From Adineta steineri (taxonomy: Eukaryota; Rotifera; Eurotatoria; Adinetida; Adinetidae): 64,000 nt of DNA. The notes beneath the pieces were generated by a model that was given only the letters and a program-made list of their open reading frames with translations, searched no databases and was not told the origin of the DNA. Made by a program: the position numbers and the translations under genes. Of this stretch, positions 13,331 through 24,804 are shown piece by piece (within the stretch, counting starts at the first letter, position 1; the number at the start of each line of letters is the position of its first letter). The stretch covers positions 1-64,000 of the forward strand of contig CAJNOI010000152.1 of NCBI GenBank assembly GCA_905250115.1. Reading direction: 5' to 3'.

Positions 13331-13680
13331 TTACACTTTGAATATATACACGAGTTCATTATATCAGTGCATAAATACATTGCCTATTTTGAAAAAATTA
13401 GGAATTTTGTTCTATTCTCAAAAGATAGTGCTCATAGACAATCTGTTTGAGATTGTGGTCTAGGCCGTCACAGACCTAAAAATCATATAGCCTATTTGAA
13501 CACCTGAGCTCTACTATCAACTTTGTGTATGAGTTTCTTAATGATCATATATTAAAACAAAGTTGAATTACGTATAAAATACTTGACCAATTCAGTTTAC
13601 CCTTTGATTCGATTACTGTGAGAACTAATAAGGCAACGAGAAAGATTCCTTAATACCCGTTGAGAGTATAGATTTGGGTA

Positions 13681-14073
13681 ATGAATGAGAAGAATACACA
13701 CCCACACCCACACCCACATCCTAGCCACCCCACCCTTGTAGCTGAAAAAAATGATACAACTGTACCTTTAGACGTATTAACACCGTTACAACAATTATCA
13801 CTAGATAACGTACAGTTTTTAGTGGTCGAAGACGATCATCGACTAAATCAGTCAATGATCGAACAGAATCAGCTAAGAGATTTAATCAACAATAATTATC
13901 AGTCGACTGTAGCTACTAATACGATCAATAATTATTTCCATTGCGTAAAATTATGGCTCATGTGTATGCTTTCTTTAACTATGTCATTTATTCGAGAACC
14001 ATTCACTCTTTATAACACAATTCAACGGCTTCGCAAACAGAAAAAAGCAATCATCGAAACAGACGAACGTTAA
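13681..14073 (+). CDS. Hypothetical protein; start overlaps a telomere-like half repeat
   Basis: A 130-codon frame. The first 20 or so codons are translation of a CACACCC array (THPHPHPHP), so that part is doubtful. After a possible acceptor CCACCCTTGTAG the rest is non-repetitive, with a QFLVVEDDHR stretch, a hydrophobic segment LWLMCMLSLTMSFI that could be a tail anchor, and a basic C-terminus (RLRKQKKAI). No family is recognised. It may be the last exon of a gene whose upstream part was displaced by the repeat. Confidence 0.3.
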   Translation: MNEKNTHPHPHPHPSHPTLVAEKNDTTVPLDVLTPLQQLSLDNVQFLVVEDDHRLNQSMIEQNQLRDLINNNYQSTVATNTINNYFHCVKLWLMCMLSLTMSFIREPFTLYNTIQRLRKQKKAIIETDER

Positions 14074-14402
14074 ATATAACTTAGTTAACAAATCATATCT
14101 CGATGTTAGGAAAGATGAAATTTTTTTTTTGTTTTGTTACTACATCTAAAATATTTTCTATAAAAAAACATTTAACTAAAAATAACAAGGGTAAAAAAAA
14201 AGAATCTGGCATGCAACAATGAATAAACAAACCTAGGTTTCAGAATATGTGGGACTTTGCATCTCGTAGGATATTTTCCGTAAAATGTGCACTACAGATA
14301 TACCTTATGCTAGAGTTATGGTCCAACAAATAACAGAATAATTGATCACTTCTAACTCGATCTTTACAACTTTTATAAAGATTGACTGAGATACCAGAAA
14401 CT

Positions 14403-14451
14403 TCGAGAGTGAGTGTGGGTGTGAATATTTCTCTCTCACCCACACTCTCAA
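14403..14451. repeat. Telomere-like palindrome
   Basis: TCGAGAGTGAGTGTGGGTGTG, spacer AATATTTCTC, then TCTCACCCACACTCTCAAG. The GAGAGTG/CACTCTC variants match between arms. Confidence 0.7.
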
Positions 14452-14523
14452 GTTCATAAAGACAATAAGGAAAATCTAGAGTAAGAAGAACTTGAAATAA
14501 TAATCACGCACATCTGGAATATA

Positions 14524-16210
14524 TACTGAATTGTGATTTTTAGCCCATATAGGCTTATAATTCTGACTTTTCCAATCCTCCATTACAATCCATACGACCT
14601 GTACCAATAGATTTCTTACATCTGATTTTTTGTGCTTCACTTGACATTGAACGAGGTGAATACGAATTATTTGCTCCGTTTGTTATATCATTTATTTTTC
14701 CTGCTAAAATATCTTGATAGTAGGTATGGATGTGGTTATCATCAATATGATACACCCACACCCTTGATTTTTGAACAATTCTTGGTGGAATACATTTTAT
14801 TTTATCAGAATGAAAAAATAAGTTTTTTATATTATTTTCAGTAGAAAGTTTAGAAAGATTTCTAACAAATTCTATGTGACAATTTGATCCAAAATGGGAA
14901 GAACTATTTGCTCGTTTTCGATTATATTCAACTTGAAGATTTGTACGATGAAATATAAATACATAATTAAGATATGCTGGTAATTGCCTTCGTTCTAAAA
15001 GAATTTTTGTTGAACCAATAAAATAATTTTTAAAATAATTTTTTCTTATTTTTTTATTTAAATTTAATACATATAATATTTTCTTTAGATCAATTTCACA
15101 TTGATTATTAGGTTTTTTTTATTATAAAGTCATTGTGTTTATTATTCTCTGTTTATTAATCTTATTTTAAATATAAAAGAATAATTAGATAAAATAAATT
15201 TACTGATAATTTCTTATTTTTTAAATAAATTTGTTCATTTATTGATTGATGATTTGATGGTGGTAGTGGTGTGTCAATCATATTTAATATTTGTTCATAA
15301 TTTGAAGATTCACATTGATTATTATCTATAAAAATATCATAAAGAAAATCTTTTGATGCAAAGAAATCTTTTCTAAAAATTTATTTATTTGCATCAATCT
15401 TTCAAATAGAACGTACTCATTAATATTAGTAAGAAATGATATATCTTTATCTAAATAAATAAATTTTGAAAAATATTCTTAAATAAAAAGAAAATATTTT
15501 TGAATAGTTTCATCATTATAGAAATTCAAATCAATTGACTCATCTTTATTTAAATTTGAAGAAAATTTACAATGATATAAAGAAGAGTTTTTATTAAATT
15601 GATCATAAAACCAAAAGGATTTGATTTAGATAAAATTTCACCTTGAGTAAAACTTTGTGAAAGAATTCCAGATGATAAAATAAAAACTTCGTTTGGGTAT
15701 TGAATTAATTTTTTATATTTTATATAAAATAATAATGGATCAATTAAAATTTCATCATGTTTAATACATATTGATGGATTATTTTCTTAAAATATATTTT
15801 CCAATTTCTTTCTTTCTTCTACTGTGATAATATACCAATAATGGACACCACCCTTATGATGATAATTTAATTGACAAAGATTTTGTTTATTTGAGGATAT
15901 AAGAAATATTGCAGCAGGTCCATGTGCTTTAATTAATGTTGATGAATAATTATTACAAAATTGTTTTCCAGATAATTCTAAAAGTGATTGGGAAGGTAAT
16001 TGATTACGACGAACACGTTTTCAAAATAATGTTTTATTATTAATAATTGAAATACTTGCCATATCTTGTGTATTAAATCCATTTGGTATTAATAACCAAA
16101 ACATTTCATCACTTATTAAAATATTTTCTTTTAATAATGATTCATTTCATTATCTTTCATTGACAATGTTGGAATATCATATGATTGTGTGGATATTTTT
16201 TTATTCAAAA
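14524..16210 (-). pseudogene. Decayed gene of unknown family, minus strand
   Basis: Conceptual translation on the minus strand gives long stretches of protein-like sequence broken by defects. From the 5' side, a frame shift occurs near 16147, before LISDEMFWLLIPNG. An in-frame TGA stands at 16021-16023, before KRVRRNQLPSQSLLELSG. The frame then continues through AHGPAAIFLISSNKQNLCQL and GGVHYWYIITVEERKK to an in-frame TAA at 15787-15789. It runs on through PNEVFILSSGILSQSFTQGE to another shift near 15612. Further segments follow down to a last part (NDITNGANNSYSPRSMSSE) ending at 14561-14570. A telomere-like palindrome splits the last segment. At least five defects make this non-functional. 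I do not recognise the family. Confidence 0.65.
14721..14765. repeat. Short telomere-like palindrome inside the pseudogene
   Basis: GGTATGGATGTGG, a short spacer, then ATACACCCACACCCTTGA. It interrupts the coding-like sequence of the 14524-16210 pseudogene. Confidence 0.5.
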
Positions 16211-17569
16211 CCAATAGAAAAATAAGCCTTTCTTTTTCTTACTTTGTAATTATCGATAATGAAATGTATTTATTAGAAAACGATTTTTTTTATCGTTTTT
16301 ATTCTATGATTGGTAAATAAATTCAGATATAGATAATGTGACATTTTGATTCGAATCAAGCAGGTCCTAATTGTTTACTTAAACATTTTGTTAATTTTTT
16401 AATAGAAAATTCAAAAATAATAGTTTTATTCAAGATTATTACATTGACAAATGTTCGATTAAAATAAATTCATGAAAATATCATTTTGTTTCTAAAAAAC
16501 ACATTTTTATCTGTTTATCTGATCACATCAAAAAGGGTAATTTCGTTTTTTTTATTTTGATCAAGAAAATTGGATGAATCCTTTTTTTCCTCTCAAATAC
16601 CTTCTACGAATACAAACGAAATAATAGACGAAAAAAAAGACATGCTTTTCTTTTCCTTCATAATATTTATTTGTTTTTCTTACCTTGAATAAAAAGGTAT
16701 TCGTATCATGTTAATTGATGTAATTTAACATATAACAAAAAAAAAAGACAAGAAAAACAAAAAATATTTTATTTAAAAAAAGGAAATCTTAAATATTGGT
16801 CAGTCATATTCACAAAGCATAGATTTATGTTATTTCGTTGATTTTTCTTTACTTTTTACCAACTTTTATATTTAATCAAGTAGTTTTGATTTTCTTTCTT
16901 ATTTTTTTTATTTATTAAAACTATCATTGAAAACGCGTATTGCTTATCGACATTTATTTTCTTTAATGAATAGATTTTTCGTTTATCCAGTTATGAATGA
17001 AATAAAATAAATCCCGATAAAATATTAAATTTCTTATCAGATGATTCAAGTTAAATTGAAATGTGTTTAATATTTTTTTATCATTCATAGTAATTAGATG
17101 CACATTTTTACTTTTATATATCCAAATGTTATGAAAAACACAAAGTTGGTTCCAAATCGGCCTTCGTCGCTGATACAAAAACAAAAACTTCGAATTATTG
17201 AAAAGTATACACTCATCCTCACCCACACCCATAATCACCATCAACCATACGCAGCCTATTATTGCCAGTTACTGTGTAAGAGAATTACAAAATAAATATA
17301 ATTGAGCATATGCCTATGATTCATAATGAGAGTTCCATACAGCTAATATTTTTTCTTTATTTAATAATCGAAATAAACAAACAAAAGAAAGATACAAACG
17401 ATATAATATAGAAATAAAACTACTATTCCATCACCACTACAAGCTTGCGACATGTATTGTGCGAAAAATAAAAATAAAAATAAGGTTTTGTATACACGAT
17501 AAGTTAAAGCAATGTACTGAAAAATGAGTAAAACGCAAAAATAATACGAGTTTCGTTCGTGGATTTCAT
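16211..17569. other. AT-rich intergenic region with a half telomere-like repeat
   Basis: Homopolymer-rich AT sequence without credible ORFs. A lone C-strand stretch (CTCACCCACACCC) lies at 17217-17231 with no G-strand partner nearby. Confidence 0.5.
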
Positions 17570-18815
17570 TTATTTTTGAAATATTCTACGTCGGAAAGTC
17601 ATCGCTGGACAATAGCATCGCGCGAGCAGCGATGCATTAGTTTGAGTTGTGCATTTTACATAGCATTGCAGACAGGTATAAGGATCAGGCGTACATTTTG
17701 TTGCGCATTTATCGTCTAAAGCAAGAGTTGAAAGCTATATCAGTCATTACAACAACCGATGATAAATTACTAGTTGGTGTGCTCACCAGAAAATATTCAT
17801 ACATTCTCAAGTGAAGATCAAATGATTAGAAGAGATTATTTATTTATTTCATAACTTGATTAGTATTTGTGCAAGTGCATAGTCATTAAAAGCTGCATGA
17901 TCTCATCCACTAGTATATAGAGTAATCGAAAAGTCAGTTGACCGAAGTCAAACTTGAATATCTGTGTTACAACTCGGTGAAACAAACTGATTTTTTTCCA
18001 TAAACTAAAGCGCGCTCACATTTCATATCCAAAGCGAGCAGCTAAAAGACGTTCTTTTTAAAGTAGTACTATTGACTGAAACAAAAGCATTTTACTTCTC
18101 AATAGATTGGAAAAATAACAATGTAGAGGATGGTACCAGGGTCACTTTACTGAGAAAAAAATCGAATATCTTCATTGTGGGTTGAGCAAGGAAGCTGATT
18201 TTTTTAATCACGATAAAGACATGTTCCAGAGTTATATCCATACAGACAGCTGTAGAGACATCCTTTTGTTAACTATATTGTTTTATTTCCTATCTGTGCA
18301 AAAGTAATTTTTTTTGTTGAAGTTAGTAGTACTACTTAAAAAAGGGTCTCTCTTAATTTCTCGCTTTGACTATGAAATGTAAACATGCCTTAGTTCGTGA
18401 GAAAATGTCAGTCCGTTTGATAGAGTCATAAAACAAATATTCAAACTTTCTTCGGGGAACTGATTTTTGACACACCGTGTATTTTTACACTGCTTGAATC
18501 AGCCCTTACTCAGACGCCTGCTAACAACTGATTGTACTACGATGAGGTTAAACCAATTGTCGAAAACTCAGGTTTTCACTCAGCTAATCATAAAGTGTAT
18601 GAGAAAAAGGTTTCGTTCAACTTACTGCCATAATTATTGCCTCCTCGTTTCTGCGAGTAGATGACCGATCTTTCGCTGTTTTCAAGATATTCACGTAGCT
18701 TTTCCTTAATCATAGTTAATTCGGCGCTATCCAGTGATGGATAAGTCTCACATTGATGAATCAATATTGAACCAATTATGAGTAACACAGTCGACACGAC
18801 GATGGCTCGATGCAT
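17570..18815 (-). CDS. Small secreted Cys-rich prepropeptide (two exons)
   Basis: Exon 1 (18626-18815) and exon 2 (17570-17715) join in phase 1 through a gtaagt donor and a ttgctttag acceptor, giving 111 aa. Residues 1-22 are a signal peptide (basic MHR start, then VVSTVLLIIGSILI). A propeptide of about 30 residues follows, rich in Glu/Lys (MIKEKLREYLENSERS). It ends in a dibasic KR site, the prohormone convertase type. The mature part would begin GGNNYGN and contains seven Cys (CATKC, TCLQC, KC, RCYC), ending in a basic FRRR stretch. This layout fits a neuropeptide, toxin-like or antimicrobial precursor. No family is recognised, so function is open. The ATG 33 bp upstream is in frame, but a gttaag acceptor lies between, so the inner Met is preferred. 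Confidence 0.65.
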
Positions 18816-20649
18816 ATTCTTAACGACAAGAGAAAACAACATAATCACAAGATTAAATGATAAGCAACCTACGTTTGATAATTGTAATTGGTGAATTCGA
18901 TCGTTTGTTTAGAATAGAAGCCGTACACGACTATTTATTATCTATCTGGTATCTAGAAAAGAGAAATAAAATAAGCGTCGACGATGTGAAAAAAACTTTT
19001 TAGTTATTGTTGATCTAAACTTAGTTAGTGTTGAACCAGTCTGAGCCAGAGCTAGTCTCCTAAACTGGTCCTATTTCGAGCCCTGATATGAGAGACTAAT
19101 TGAAGTGTCTTTTTAATTCAAAAAAAAGTAAACCGTCATACCTGCGGCATGTTTATTTATATTCTGTCGAAGTACTACTGTTGGTCTTTGGCGTTATCCA
19201 GTAGGAAAATTAAGAAGCTTATGTATCATTGACTACTTTATTTATGATTAATACTTGAGTAAAGACTGCGATCATTACGACGCACCGACGAAAAAAAGTG
19301 GTGATATAGGAATACTATATAAAACTGGATCAAAGTTATCTAACATCGAGAATATCAAGTTGAATATGAACTCATTATAGCTTACGAATATATATAAGTT
19401 TTACATATTCTCAAATGATTTTGTAATCATTAAGATATGGTATAAAATGTTCATAATTTTGCTCGGTATCAACAGCTTATTCGTTTATACTACGCACAAA
19501 CAGTTAATAATATTGGATAAAAACACGGCTTACCTTATTTAATGCGTTTGTGATGCTTGATTTTCAATGTGAAAATATTAGAAATATTCGTTGATTATAT
19601 ACCAACAGCTCCTCCGCATCACTTCTTCTATTTTTTTTTGTTATCGTTTTCATTGCTCTTATCTTTCTTTTGCATTTTGTAACGGTGTTATGGCTCATTA
19701 ATCCAGCTATTACTCATTTTTTCGAACTAGTAACTGCTGTACGTCAATCCAAATAAAAAATATTTGCGCATTCTTCCGAGCTAGTAACTGTCTTACGTCA
19801 TTACCGAGGAAATATTTGCGCATTACAGTGATAATAAAAAATACGTATTAAAGCATTAATATTTTTCGCAATTACAATCGAATATATACACGATGTCCGA
19901 AAAGCCTTTTTCAGATAAATTTTTCATATCTCTTTATTATTCTATTTAGAAGATCGGTCGATAGATGCACGAAGTTTCGGTTTATATGAAGAATCTTGAA
20001 AAACCACTATGCAAAGCAAAGACCTTTAATCGAAATGCAAAAATTTTGTTTGTTTTCTATTTCTAGAAAAACTCATGCATAATGTCTCTTTTAAATTGCT
20101 TGAATTTCCATTTATTAGTATTAGCGTCGCTTTTCTCACCATATGCCAAAAGGAAATTCAATAAAAAGACTATCTAAAAGTCTGATAATTCATAATAGTT
20201 AAAATAGACATGTTGCACAATGATTTTGTGGAAAAAGAAGCTTCCGAAAGAAAGAGAGTGCAGAAGACTTGAACTTTATCCAGATTTAGTTTTACGAAAT
20301 CTTATATTTTATTTGATGCATTTATGTATCTCATGTTGATTAATTTATTTAAACTGGAATTAAAATAAAAACTAATTATTTTTGATGTTGCACGCATTTC
20401 CTGTTGTAAAGAGCAAATCTTAGTAAATTCTTAGATTTCTACAAAATGTTGGTATCACTAAATAAAATTCGAATTTCTACTAGTGCCCATATCAATTCAC
20501 GTTCTATTTGCTAATTAAAAAATCGAATCTGTTATTTGCATTCTTTTCAATATCGTATTGTTAAGAAAACAGAACGTCATCTATCAATAGATTATGGATA
20601 CTCTTAGAATACTCTTTCATAATCTTTACAAATTATTTTCAAAATTACA
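18816..20649. other. Intergenic region upstream of the Cys-rich peptide gene, with a CRE-like tandem repeat
   Basis: Mostly featureless. At 19722-19827 a segment of about 55 bp is duplicated: AGTAACTG..TACGTCA followed by AATATTTGCGCATT, twice. Each copy has a TACGTCA core resembling a CREB site, about 0.9 kb upstream of the minus-strand peptide gene. A regulatory role is only a guess. Confidence 0.4.
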
Positions 20650-22250
20650 ATGTTACAATTTATTTCTCGTACTGACATGGTTTGTAGACACAATTCTCAT
20701 ATTAGAAAATTAAAATTTTATTTTTTGAGTTGTTATTTTGTTTACAAGGATATTTTAGATACAGTTTGTTGATCACTGTTTCTCTTTCTAATCGAAAAAT
20801 ATTTTTTTTGTTATGATTGACAGTAATTATCTTCATGCATAATTTCTTTTTTTCTTCATATACAAAATAATTGATGACTGATCACATATTTCACTGACAG
20901 ATTGGTAATAATAATAAAATCTTCGCAATAACATTTTTTTCTCATCGAGAATGCATAAAAGAAAAAGAAAATTGAGAAATCTTATTAACATTTTATTTCT
21001 CGAACCGATATAGTTTGTAGATGAAACTCTCATATTAGAAAATTTAAATTTTATTTTCTACATTGTTATTATTTTTTACAAGGATATTTTAGATACACTT
21101 GGATGATCACTATTCACTTTTGTAATTTACGGACATTTTTTTTTCGATAGTCAATAATTACCTTGGCGCATAATTTCTTTCTTTCTTCGTACACAAACTA
21201 ATGGATTACTCATTACATATCTTACTGAGAGATAACCAATAACGTATAGTTTTCTTCATTAAAGATTCATAAAGGAAAAAAAACTGAGAAATATTATTAA
21301 CAGTATACTTCTCCAACTGATATGATTTCTAGATAAAATTCTCATATTAGAAAATTTAAGTTTTATTTTCTTTGCTGTTATTATTTTGTTTACAAGGACA
21401 TTTTGGATACAGTTTGTTGATCATTCTTTTTTTTCTAGTCGAAAAATATTTTTTTGTTATGATTGATAATAATTATCTTCTTGCACAAAATAATTGATGA
21501 CTGATCATATATTTCACTGACAGATTGGCAATAATAATAATAAAATCTTCGCAATAACATTTTTTCTCATCGAGGATGCATAAAAGAAAAAGAAAAATTG
21601 AGAAATCTTACTAAAAATTTATTTCTCGAACTGATATGGTTTTTAGATAAAATCCTCATATTAAAAACAATAAATTTTATTGTCTGTGTTGTTGTTATTT
21701 TGTTTATAAGGATATTTTGCATGCACTTTTATGATCATCTTTTATCTTTGTAATCAAACGACATTGTTTTTTATGATTGACAGTAGTTTCTTTTCTCTTC
21801 ATACGCAAACTAAGCGATTACTCACCACATATTTCACTGAGGAATACGCAACGTTGATGAAATCTACGTAATAACAATTTTTTTATCATTAAAGATGTGT
21901 AAAACTGAAAGAAAAATTAAGAAATCTTATTAACACTTTATTTCTCGAACTAGTAAGGTTTTTAGATGAAATTCTCATAATCGAAAATTTTAATTTCATT
22001 TTCTGCTTTGTTGTTATTTTTTTCACAAGGACATTTTGGATACAATTGGATGATCACTGTTTCTCTTTCAAATCGAAGCACATGCTTTTGTACGATAGAC
22101 AATAATTACTTTTGTCCATAATCTATTTTCCTCTATACGCAAAATATTTGATAACTGTTCACATATTTCACTAGAAATTGTGCAACAATGATGAAATCTT
22201 CACAACAACGTGTTACTTTTTGCGTGATCTAATAGACATCAAAAAGAAGA
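20650..22250. repeat. Tandem array of about five 315 bp units
   Basis: The anchor TTTATTTCTCGAACTGATAT (with variants) recurs near 20657, 20991, 21306, 21619 and 21938, a period of 313-334 bp. Within each unit the same order recurs: CTCATATTAGAAAATTTAA, ACAAGGATATTTTAGATACA, GATCACTGTTTCTCTTT, TTATGATTGACAGTAATTAT, then CATATTTCACTGACAGA. Copies differ by substitutions and small indels. No long ORF. A diverged satellite or minisatellite. Confidence 0.85.
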
Positions 22251-23731
22251 AAATTTTAAAAAAGATTGATGTGACTGTATATTGTCATTCATACGCGGCC
22301 GGTAGAAGCAGTGGTGAGTTCTGTTTTTGGTGACTATTGATTTTATACGGCGATGTGCTTATGCATCGATCAATACAAAAATTAGTAAAGTTTCGAATCT
22401 AAATTTGTTGTTGGATTGTAATACTAAATAAATATAAATAAAAATTATATATTTGTCAAATAGTGCTGAATAAATTGCTTTGTTGACAAAAATGAACAAG
22501 CAAGTGTAAACTATAAGAGCAAGACATACTCATGAAAAAATGTTTTTACTAATTCCAAATATCATTTAAATAACAAATCACGCTCATCTTTGAATTCGAT
22601 CACCGTTTTCTCAGTAAACTGTACGATCATAATTATCTTGAACTGGGACTAAAACATCTAATAATCACAACAGATCACTACAAAAATTCCATATAATCTC
22701 AAATAACTCCCGGACAGGTTTTGAAGCAAATATTGTCGGTGGAGAAAAATTCCAGATGTAGAATAAGAATGCTCAACTACTCAAATAGCCGTTGAGATCT
22801 CGTAGGAATACTACTGACAATAACTGGAAAAAACCCAAATCTCAATTAGAAAAAGGCGAAACAAGTCACATGTTTCACACAGAATGTGAACCTGCACAGC
22901 GTCTTATACACTCTTTTCCGCTCAGTTACATGCGAGTTACAGTTCATTTTCATCATAAAATCAATCAAGTTTATTGTTGAGATGTTAAGCTGACATAGAC
23001 TTATGCATGGGGACGAACTATCCGGATAAATATATTCCTTTTCATATTTTTCTGATATCGGCTTTGCACAAACACATTAGTTTCTAAACACAACAAGATT
23101 CTTATTAGATACAGTTTCGCGATGAATTCAAAAACGGGTGGGTGCGGATATAGGTTTACTCTTAATCAGTCACCCACACCTGATGAGCAAGAGGTTCTTA
23201 TTTTACCTCATTCAATATTTACAGTAAAAATTATCAGCGAATATGATGAGAAAGCTAAGAATGGAATTATATATCAACTGGAATTAGAAGAATGTGATTA
23301 GAGTGAAATGAACATAGCGTGACAGATTTTGTGAAAAAACTACATCATTTAATATTGATAATGAATTCATTTTCGTATGATTTATTTCAATCTCATCAGT
23401 ATACTATTCTGTTTGTCTACTTATTGACTTTCAACTTCTAAATCAAATCCAGACTATTTTATAATTACTAATCTCATATGAATTTAATTTCATGAAAAAC
23501 AAGAATATCGATTTCTTGCAAACATTCTAATAAATAGAAAGTAATTAGAATAGAATTTCTTTTCTTTTTCATATACTTTGAAAGCAACTATCTGTAAGTA
23601 ATATATTTCATCATGCATATTTATAATTTTAGACGTATATAAAGTTTTGTTAAAAATATACCTCCTACTTTCGAAGTTTAAAATAAGTAAAATCAGTATT
23701 CTTTTAATCGTTGTGAGAGTGATTATTAAAA
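22251..23731. other. Intergenic region, no gene seen
   Basis: No supported ORF (the 62-codon frame at 22792 has no features). Holds the telomere-like palindrome at 23135-23180 and otherwise plain AT-rich sequence. Confidence 0.5.
23135..23180. repeat. Telomere-like palindrome
   Basis: CGGGTGGGTGCGGATATAGG, spacer, then AGTCACCCACACCTGATG. GGATATA in the spacer is shared with other members. Confidence 0.65.
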
Positions 23732-24540
23732 ATGTTAATTGATAGACATAAAACTTTCGATTATGGAGATAATGCTTATCAGTCATTGGAAAATTCGTTC
23801 AGCCGATTAATTACATTTAATATTTTGATTAGTTGTCAAATTCCTTCGATCATTGGCAGCTTAATTATATTTTATTATTTCATTCGTTTACGCGAACTGC
23901 AAGCAAAACGACATCATCATGTGTAAGTATTTTTCTTATTTTCTAAATAATAAAAAAAAGAATTTTTGCCTTAGTGTAATATGTTTGTTAATCTGTAATT
24001 TTCTTATAATAACATTGGAATTACCTATTACTCATGTATATCTTTATTTTGGTGAATTTATTCCATCATCTTATTCTCTTTGTTTTTTTTTGATTTATAT
24101 GAGTTATCTTCTTTTTCCATCAAGTGCATGGATAATCGTAATAGCTTCAATTCAACGATATATTTTCATAGTTCACAGACATTTTATGAATTCTTATCTC
24201 AAACATTATATACTCATATTTTTACTACCTATTTTATTATTAATATTTGGTATTTGGTACTTATTTTTTTCTATTCATGTCAACGATAACTTAATTATAC
24301 ACAAGCAAGATCTTTGGTTTCAAGTTATCCATATGGAGGATTGACTGGATAGTTAGCTCATTGATACCTCATGTATTAATTATTATTTTCAATTTTATAA
24401 TGCCATTTATCTGCTTAATTAATCTCGCTGAAATTGTAACAAAGATAAAAGAATTATGTTGTCTTACTAATAGAGTAGAACCAATACAACAACAAATTGC
24501 AATAACATTAAACACAAGACGAAACATTCAACAAACATAA
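23732..24540 (+). pseudogene. Truncated, frameshifted rhodopsin-like GPCR
   Basis: Exons 23732-23922 and 23975 onward are joined by a 52 bp intron (gtaagt...ccttag) in phase 2. TM1 is in exon 1 (FNILISCQIPSIIGSLIIFY); TM2, TM3 and TM4 are in exon 2, with IASIQRY at the DRY position. At 24340-24344 the frame stops (GAGGATTGA). A different frame resumes directly with a TM5-like stretch (WIVSSLIPHVLIIIFNF), then a basic tail, and stops at 24540. TM6 and TM7 are absent. A half telomere-like repeat lies 130 bp beyond. Probably a pseudogene; one indel would repair TM5 but not restore TM6-7. Confidence 0.7.
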
Positions 24541-24668
24541 CATTTTTTACATTGAACTATTTCTTCGACAACAATTGTACATGAGCTGCTAAAAGTGATT
24601 CATTTTTAAAATATAAAATTTCTATATATTCAAATTGTTAAAATATTTTTAAAGAGTCCCATCTGAAT

Positions 24669-24690
24669 CCGCGCCCACCCACACCTTCAA
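24669..24690. repeat. Half telomere-like repeat (C-strand only)
   Basis: CGCGCCCACCCACACCTTCAA, with the family's C-strand end but no G-strand partner. It lies between the truncated GPCR and the NHL gene. Confidence 0.5.
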
Positions 24691-24804
24691 CAAAAGATGA
24701 AGAATTTCACATTTATTTATTCGATTTTCTAATCAAAAAATTTGTTTTTCTTCAAAACTTATTCCATTTTTCATTTAAAAAAAACTCTTTTCTTTTTTTC
24801 GAAA

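Noticed and set aside
13681-13740. Poly-HP N-terminus as a real metal-binding domain
   Set aside because: The HPHPHP run is translation of a CACACCC half repeat and matches other non-coding copies.
20650-22250. CRISPR array
   Set aside because: Units of about 315 bp diverge throughout and there are no short identical repeats with unique spacers; the DNA is eukaryotic.
22792-22980. 62-codon frame
   Set aside because: Starts at a non-ATG codon, no motif, no partner exons.
23919-24289. Short plus-strand frame overlapping the GPCR in another frame
   Set aside because: Shadow of the GPCR second exon.
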